Source: Amazonocrinis nigriterrae CENA67 (lineage in GTDB: Bacteria > Cyanobacteriota > Cyanobacteriia > Cyanobacteriales > Nostocaceae). Taken from it: a DNA stretch of 64,000 nucleotides. The stretch lies in assembly GCF_016056305.1 (NCBI RefSeq), contig NZ_JAECZC010000002.1, positions 281,482 through 345,481 of the forward strand, in the 5' to 3' direction. Numbering within the stretch: position 1 is the stretch's first letter; the number at the start of each line of letters is the position of its first letter. Position numbers and translations under genes: made by a program. The notes beneath the pieces were generated by a model, which did no database searches, was not told where the DNA came from, and saw only the letters and a list, made by a program, of their open reading frames with translations. Shown piece after piece: positions 60,870 through 64,000 of this stretch.

Positions 60870-62198
60870 ATGAATTTTCTAACTGAGCAAACTGCAACGG
60901 TTCTCATCGTTGATGATAATCCTGCAAATTTAGGTGTGTTATCTGATGCTCTAGATCAGGTCGGCTTGGAAGTTTGGGTAGCGAAATCAGGGAAAGTGGC
61001 ATTAGAACGGGTGACATATGCTCTACCCAATTTAATTTTGTTGGATGTGATGATGCCAGAAATTGATGGTTTTGAAACCTGTCGTCAATTAAAGGCAAAT
61101 CCGGTAACAAGAGATATTCCAGTCATCTTTATGACGGCACTCTCTGATACTGCAAATAAAGTTGAAGGTTTTAAAGTTGGCGCTGTAGATTATATCACCA
61201 AACCTTTTCAGCAAGAAGAAGTATTGTCACGGGTGAAATTGCACCTAAAATTGCATGATTTGGCACGGCAACTAGAACAGAAAAATACTCAGTTAGAGCA
61301 AAAAATTGCAGAAGTCAGCCTTGCTTATGATGACCTCAAACAAATACAAATCAAGCTGATTCAAAATGAAAAACTGTCTAGCTTAGGAGAAATGGTTGCT
61401 GGAATTGTCCATGAAATTAATAACCCTGTAAATTTCATTTATGGCAATCTAATTCATGCCAATGAATATACCCAAGAAGTGCTGAATCTGCTGCACATCT
61501 ATCAAGAAGAATACCCAAATCCCACTCCTCGGATTCAAGCACAAGAGGAATTGGTTGACTTGGAATTTCTTGAGCAAGATTTGTTAAAGCTGCTCAACTC
61601 GATGAATTTTGGTGCAAGACGTATTCGTGAAATCATTAAGTCTATGCGAATATTCTCGCGTCTAGAAGATACTAGTATGACAGAGGTTGATATTCATGAA
61701 TGTATTGATAGCACGCTGACAATTTTGAATTATCGCCTCAAGTCACAACCAGAACATCCTGAAATCGAAGTTGTTAGGGAATACAGTGTATTGCCACCAA
61801 TCGAGTGCTTTGGTGGTCAGATGAATCAAGTGTTGATGAACATTGTTGCCAATGCTATTGATGCACTGGATGAGTACAATCAAAAACGTTCATTTGCTGA
61901 AATTCAAAAGCAACCAAGTAGAATTTCCATTCGGACTGAAACCATTGGAGACAACTGGGTTAGCATCCATATCGCTGATAATGGGCCGGGAATGTGTGAA
62001 AACGTGAAAACAAAGTTATTTGATCCCTTTTTTACCACAAAACCTAGAGGTAAAGGAACGGGATTAGGTTTGTCTATCAGCCATCAAATTGTTGTAGAAA
62101 AGCATGGCGGTAGTCTGTGTTGCGAATCTACACCAGGAAAAGGGACAGAATTCGTGATTACAATTCCAATTCAACAGCGAGTTTCTCAGGTTGCTTGA
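60870..62198 (+). CDS. Receiver-histidine kinase (response-regulator-coupled kinase)
   Basis: A 442-residue protein with an N-terminal receiver (VLIVDDNPAN; Asp59 in LLDVMMPEIDGF; Lys in DYITKPFQ), a coiled-coil linker (about 130-165, LEQKNTQLEQKIAEVS), a HisKA-type helix with GIVHEINNPVNF (His181) and an HATPase domain (NIVANAIDALDEY; IADNGPGM; GKGTGLGLSISH). It follows the hybrid kinase after 5 bases, so the receiver of one and the kinase of the other are likely linked. There is no DNA-binding output. Confidence 0.93.
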   Translation: MNFLTEQTATVLIVDDNPANLGVLSDALDQVGLEVWVAKSGKVALERVTYALPNLILLDVMMPEIDGFETCRQLKANPVTRDIPVIFMTALSDTANKVEGFKVGAVDYITKPFQQEEVLSRVKLHLKLHDLARQLEQKNTQLEQKIAEVSLAYDDLKQIQIKLIQNEKLSSLGEMVAGIVHEINNPVNFIYGNLIHANEYTQEVLNLLHIYQEEYPNPTPRIQAQEELVDLEFLEQDLLKLLNSMNFGARRIREIIKSMRIFSRLEDTSMTEVDIHECIDSTLTILNYRLKSQPEHPEIEVVREYSVLPPIECFGGQMNQVLMNIVANAIDALDEYNQKRSFAEIQKQPSRISIRTETIGDNWVSIHIADNGPGMCENVKTKLFDPFFTTKPRGKGTGLGLSISHQIVVEKHGGSLCCESTPGKGTEFVITIPIQQRVSQVA

Positions 62199-62207
62199 GG
62201 GCAGATT

Positions 62208-62250
62208 CTTGGTGTCTTGGTGGTTGATTATTAACCACCAAGACACCAAG
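62208..62250. terminator. 18-bp stem hairpin between convergent genes
   Basis: CTTGGTGTCTTGGTGGTT (62208-62225), a 7-nt loop, then AACCACCAAGACACCAAG (62233-62250), a perfect inverted repeat. It lies between the receiver-kinase and the FAD-oxidoreductase genes, which end toward each other. The same sequence type is dispersed in cyanobacteria. Confidence 0.7.
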
Positions 62251-62268
62251 ACACGAAGTAATAATATG

Positions 62269-63774
62269 CTAAGGCAACCAAAAGTCTGGCAAAATAGATT
62301 TACCCCATTGACGCATTGTTTGGTTGAGCGATCGCGCCACTTGTATATGAGGTTCATCTTCTTCTACAGGTATAATCTTAGCTGGCGTACCTTCTCCTAA
62401 ATAGGATACTACCAAATTCGCCGCTTCTAATCCAGTTACATAAGCCTTTTCCTGTGACCATGAACCGTGACGGTTGACAATCCAATCGCCACTCATAAAT
62501 ACATTCTCAAAATTTGTTTTAGCTGGCAACATATAACGATAGCTACCTGGTGCAAAGTGGCTGACTGCATTTGGCAACCGAATGACGCTGCTATCAATCA
62601 CTTTTGCTTGCCGAAATTCTGGTACACAAGTTGCTAAATAACGCTGAACTATGGACACAATTTCTTGATCGTTCAAACTCAGGAATTGATTTGCGTGATA
62701 GAAATCAGCTTCAATTACTGTTCCAGGTTCATCTTTATATTCATCATGTAAGGCATTCAAATCAAAAAATGTCCATCCCGTAGTTGCATCGAAACCAAAG
62801 CAAGCATTAGAAGGACGAGGAATATTTATTTTCCGGTCAAACCACAGCCTTGTTGCTAAAACATCTATTGCCCCTAAGTTACTCAAATTACGAAATTCTT
62901 CCCGACTTTGTAAGCTAGCACTGGTTGAGACAATTTTCTTCATACCAGTGATGCCAACAGCAAAAATTACAGCATCGGCATCAAAAACTTGATCACCACA
63001 AACAACACCTTTCGCTTGATTATTTTCAATAATTAAATCTGTAACTCGATGCTTGGGTAGCACTTTTGCACCAGCTTTTTCAATACGTTCCACCCAAGGA
63101 CGAAATATTTTTTCCCCCACTGTTCCCCGACACCAAACTACATCAAAATCAGTTTGGTGAGCCAAAATAAAATAGTAAAGCATTCCTAAAGTTGCTGCGG
63201 CTGAACATTGTTCACCTGGGGCAAATAAACCTACCAACAACATTGGTTCAAAAGCTTCACGATATAGTCGGGCGGAAACACCAAAATCTTTGAATAATTC
63301 ACGGGCAGTGACAAAATCATAACGCCGCCAAGCTGCATCAGAATTATCAAAATCTACAACAGCGTAAAGTAAAGGCAAAGCACTGAGGCGATCAATTAGT
63401 GGCAAACGCTTAAACTGAGTGTAGAGGAAAGTACCCAGAGGTGAAGGGAGTCTTGGTAAGTCTTGAAAAATGGGTGATTCCACTTCCAACCCCGCAGGTG
63501 AATATTGCGAGGAACGAGTCCAGGTAGTGAAAGGATTAATTCCTAATTCACCGATGAGAGAAAAAATATTTCTGTAAGGATACCAAAAGCCGTGGATGCC
63601 AGCTTCAATTGATTTTCCTGCTGTTTGCCAACCTGCCACAAGTCCACCAGGATAGGGGCCTGCTTCTAAAAGTGTGACATCATACCCTTGCTTAGCCAAA
63701 TGGTAGGTTGCGCCTAAACCAGCCCAACCTGCACCCACAACCACTACTCGCTTTTGTTGCGATCCTTCCGTCAT
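62269..63774 (-). CDS. FAD-dependent amine-oxidase/phytoene-desaturase-like oxidoreductase
   Basis: A 501-residue flavoprotein. The dinucleotide-binding motif VVVVGAGWAGLGATYHLAKQG lies at about 10-30, followed by LLEAGPYPGGLVAGW. The C-terminal FAD contact region has NVFMSGDWIVNRHGSWSQEKAYVTGLEAAN. The overall pattern fits the family of carotenoid desaturases, isomerases and related amine oxidases. The substrate cannot be assigned from sequence. It stands alone; simple GGGGAATTGGGGATGGGG repeats follow at 63821-63880, upstream of its start. Confidence 0.88.
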   Translation of the reverse strand: MTEGSQQKRVVVVGAGWAGLGATYHLAKQGYDVTLLEAGPYPGGLVAGWQTAGKSIEAGIHGFWYPYRNIFSLIGELGINPFTTWTRSSQYSPAGLEVESPIFQDLPRLPSPLGTFLYTQFKRLPLIDRLSALPLLYAVVDFDNSDAAWRRYDFVTARELFKDFGVSARLYREAFEPMLLVGLFAPGEQCSAAATLGMLYYFILAHQTDFDVVWCRGTVGEKIFRPWVERIEKAGAKVLPKHRVTDLIIENNQAKGVVCGDQVFDADAVIFAVGITGMKKIVSTSASLQSREEFRNLSNLGAIDVLATRLWFDRKINIPRPSNACFGFDATTGWTFFDLNALHDEYKDEPGTVIEADFYHANQFLSLNDQEIVSIVQRYLATCVPEFRQAKVIDSSVIRLPNAVSHFAPGSYRYMLPAKTNFENVFMSGDWIVNRHGSWSQEKAYVTGLEAANLVVSYLGEGTPAKIIPVEEDEPHIQVARSLNQTMRQWGKSILPDFWLP

Positions 63775-64000
63775 CCCCGCCTCCGCTTGTTACATTTCCT
63801 CAACTAATTTATACGAAATTGGGAATGGGGAATTGGGGATGGGGAATTGGGAGTTAGGAGTTAGGAGTTAGGAGTTAGGAATTAAAGAATTATCCTCCTC
63901 ATCCCCCTTATCTCCCTCATCTACCAGAAATTACAGACTTGGGGTTTTGCCAGTTTGTGCTTGTGTTTCTATTGGCTTGACTTCACTGTAACCTAATTCA
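63775..64000. repeat. Simple repeats at the window end
   Basis: Holds tandem GGGAATGGGGAATTGG (about 63820) and GGAGTTAGGAGTTAGGAGTTAG (about 63851-63885) repeats and a CCTCATCCCCCTTATCTCC patch. No complete gene is visible before the window ends. Confidence 0.6.

Noticed and set aside
1-64000. tRNA, rRNA or other structured RNA genes
   Set aside because: No cloverleaf with a GGTTCGAAT-type arm or rRNA-like sequence was recognised by eye; a covariance-model scan would be needed to be sure.

Overview
The window looks like chromosomal DNA of a filamentous, probably heterocyst-forming cyanobacterium of the Nostoc/Tolypothrix/Calothrix group. This rests on the many HIP1 sites (GCGATCGC), heptanucleotide short tandem repeats and CCCCTGCACCCCTG-type low-complexity spacers between genes, abundant palindromic miniature elements, an A+T-rich base composition, and the gene families present: zinc-ribbon kinase fused to a sulfatase-modifying-enzyme domain, DUF1517, two-domain ThiE, Csx3-AAA, multi-PAS hybrid kinases and Calx-beta/FG-GAP surface proteins. 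No rRNA or tRNA gene was recognised.

Layout. 0.3-1.1 kb: a miniature transposable element and a divergent pair of small genes (SAP-like protein and 'NPKGNP' small protein), duplicated 48.6 kb away at 49.1-49.7 kb. 1.6-6.7 kb: a single-module NRPS-like enzyme (A-T-TE) and a Ser/Thr kinase. 6.9-24.6 kb: ordinary chromosomal genes: DMT transporter, DUF1517 protein, glycosyltransferase, thiS/thiE, secreted beta-helix protein, two-component pair, SulP transporter, murT/gatD, a lumenal thioredoxin-like protein. 24.7-25.2 kb: hicAB.

25.3-32.5 kb is a linear azol(in)e peptide (LAP/TOMM) locus: SagB-type dehydrogenase, YcaO cyclodehydratase and ThiF-like leader-binding protein on the minus strand, two tandem precursor genes with Cys/Gly/Arg repeat cores (12 and 20 Cys), and a divergent ABC exporter. 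It is followed by a vapBC pair whose toxin carries one nonsense codon.

33.4-45.7 kb is a type III-A CRISPR-Cas locus without adaptation genes: cas10, csm2-csm5, cas6 and a CARF-HEPN Csx2-family effector in one operon; a membrane protein; a short decayed CRISPR-like array; Csx3 fused to an AAA-type ATPase plus a stand-alone Csx3; and a divergent WYL-type regulator (TIGR03985-like). The same palindrome, TGGAAG-N6-CTTCCA followed by AAAAGCT, lies upstream of the cas10 operon and between csx3 and the regulator gene, suggesting one regulon. Cas10 would make cyclic oligoadenylate, Csx2 would be the activated RNase, and the Csx3 proteins would remove the signal.

45.7-64 kb: nnrDE, a SPOR-like secreted protein, an orphan DUF433 gene, the second SAP-like/NPKGNP pair, mnmA, a 1574-residue Calx-beta/FG-GAP protein, a six-PAS hybrid histidine kinase followed by a receiver-kinase, and an FAD-dependent amine-oxidase-like enzyme. 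Several genes show scars of repeat or recombination activity: murT/gatD appear to be joined by a deletion between HIP1-type sites, a 42-bp palindromic repeat lies in frame in the beta-helix gene, and low-complexity DNA lies in frame in nnrDE.
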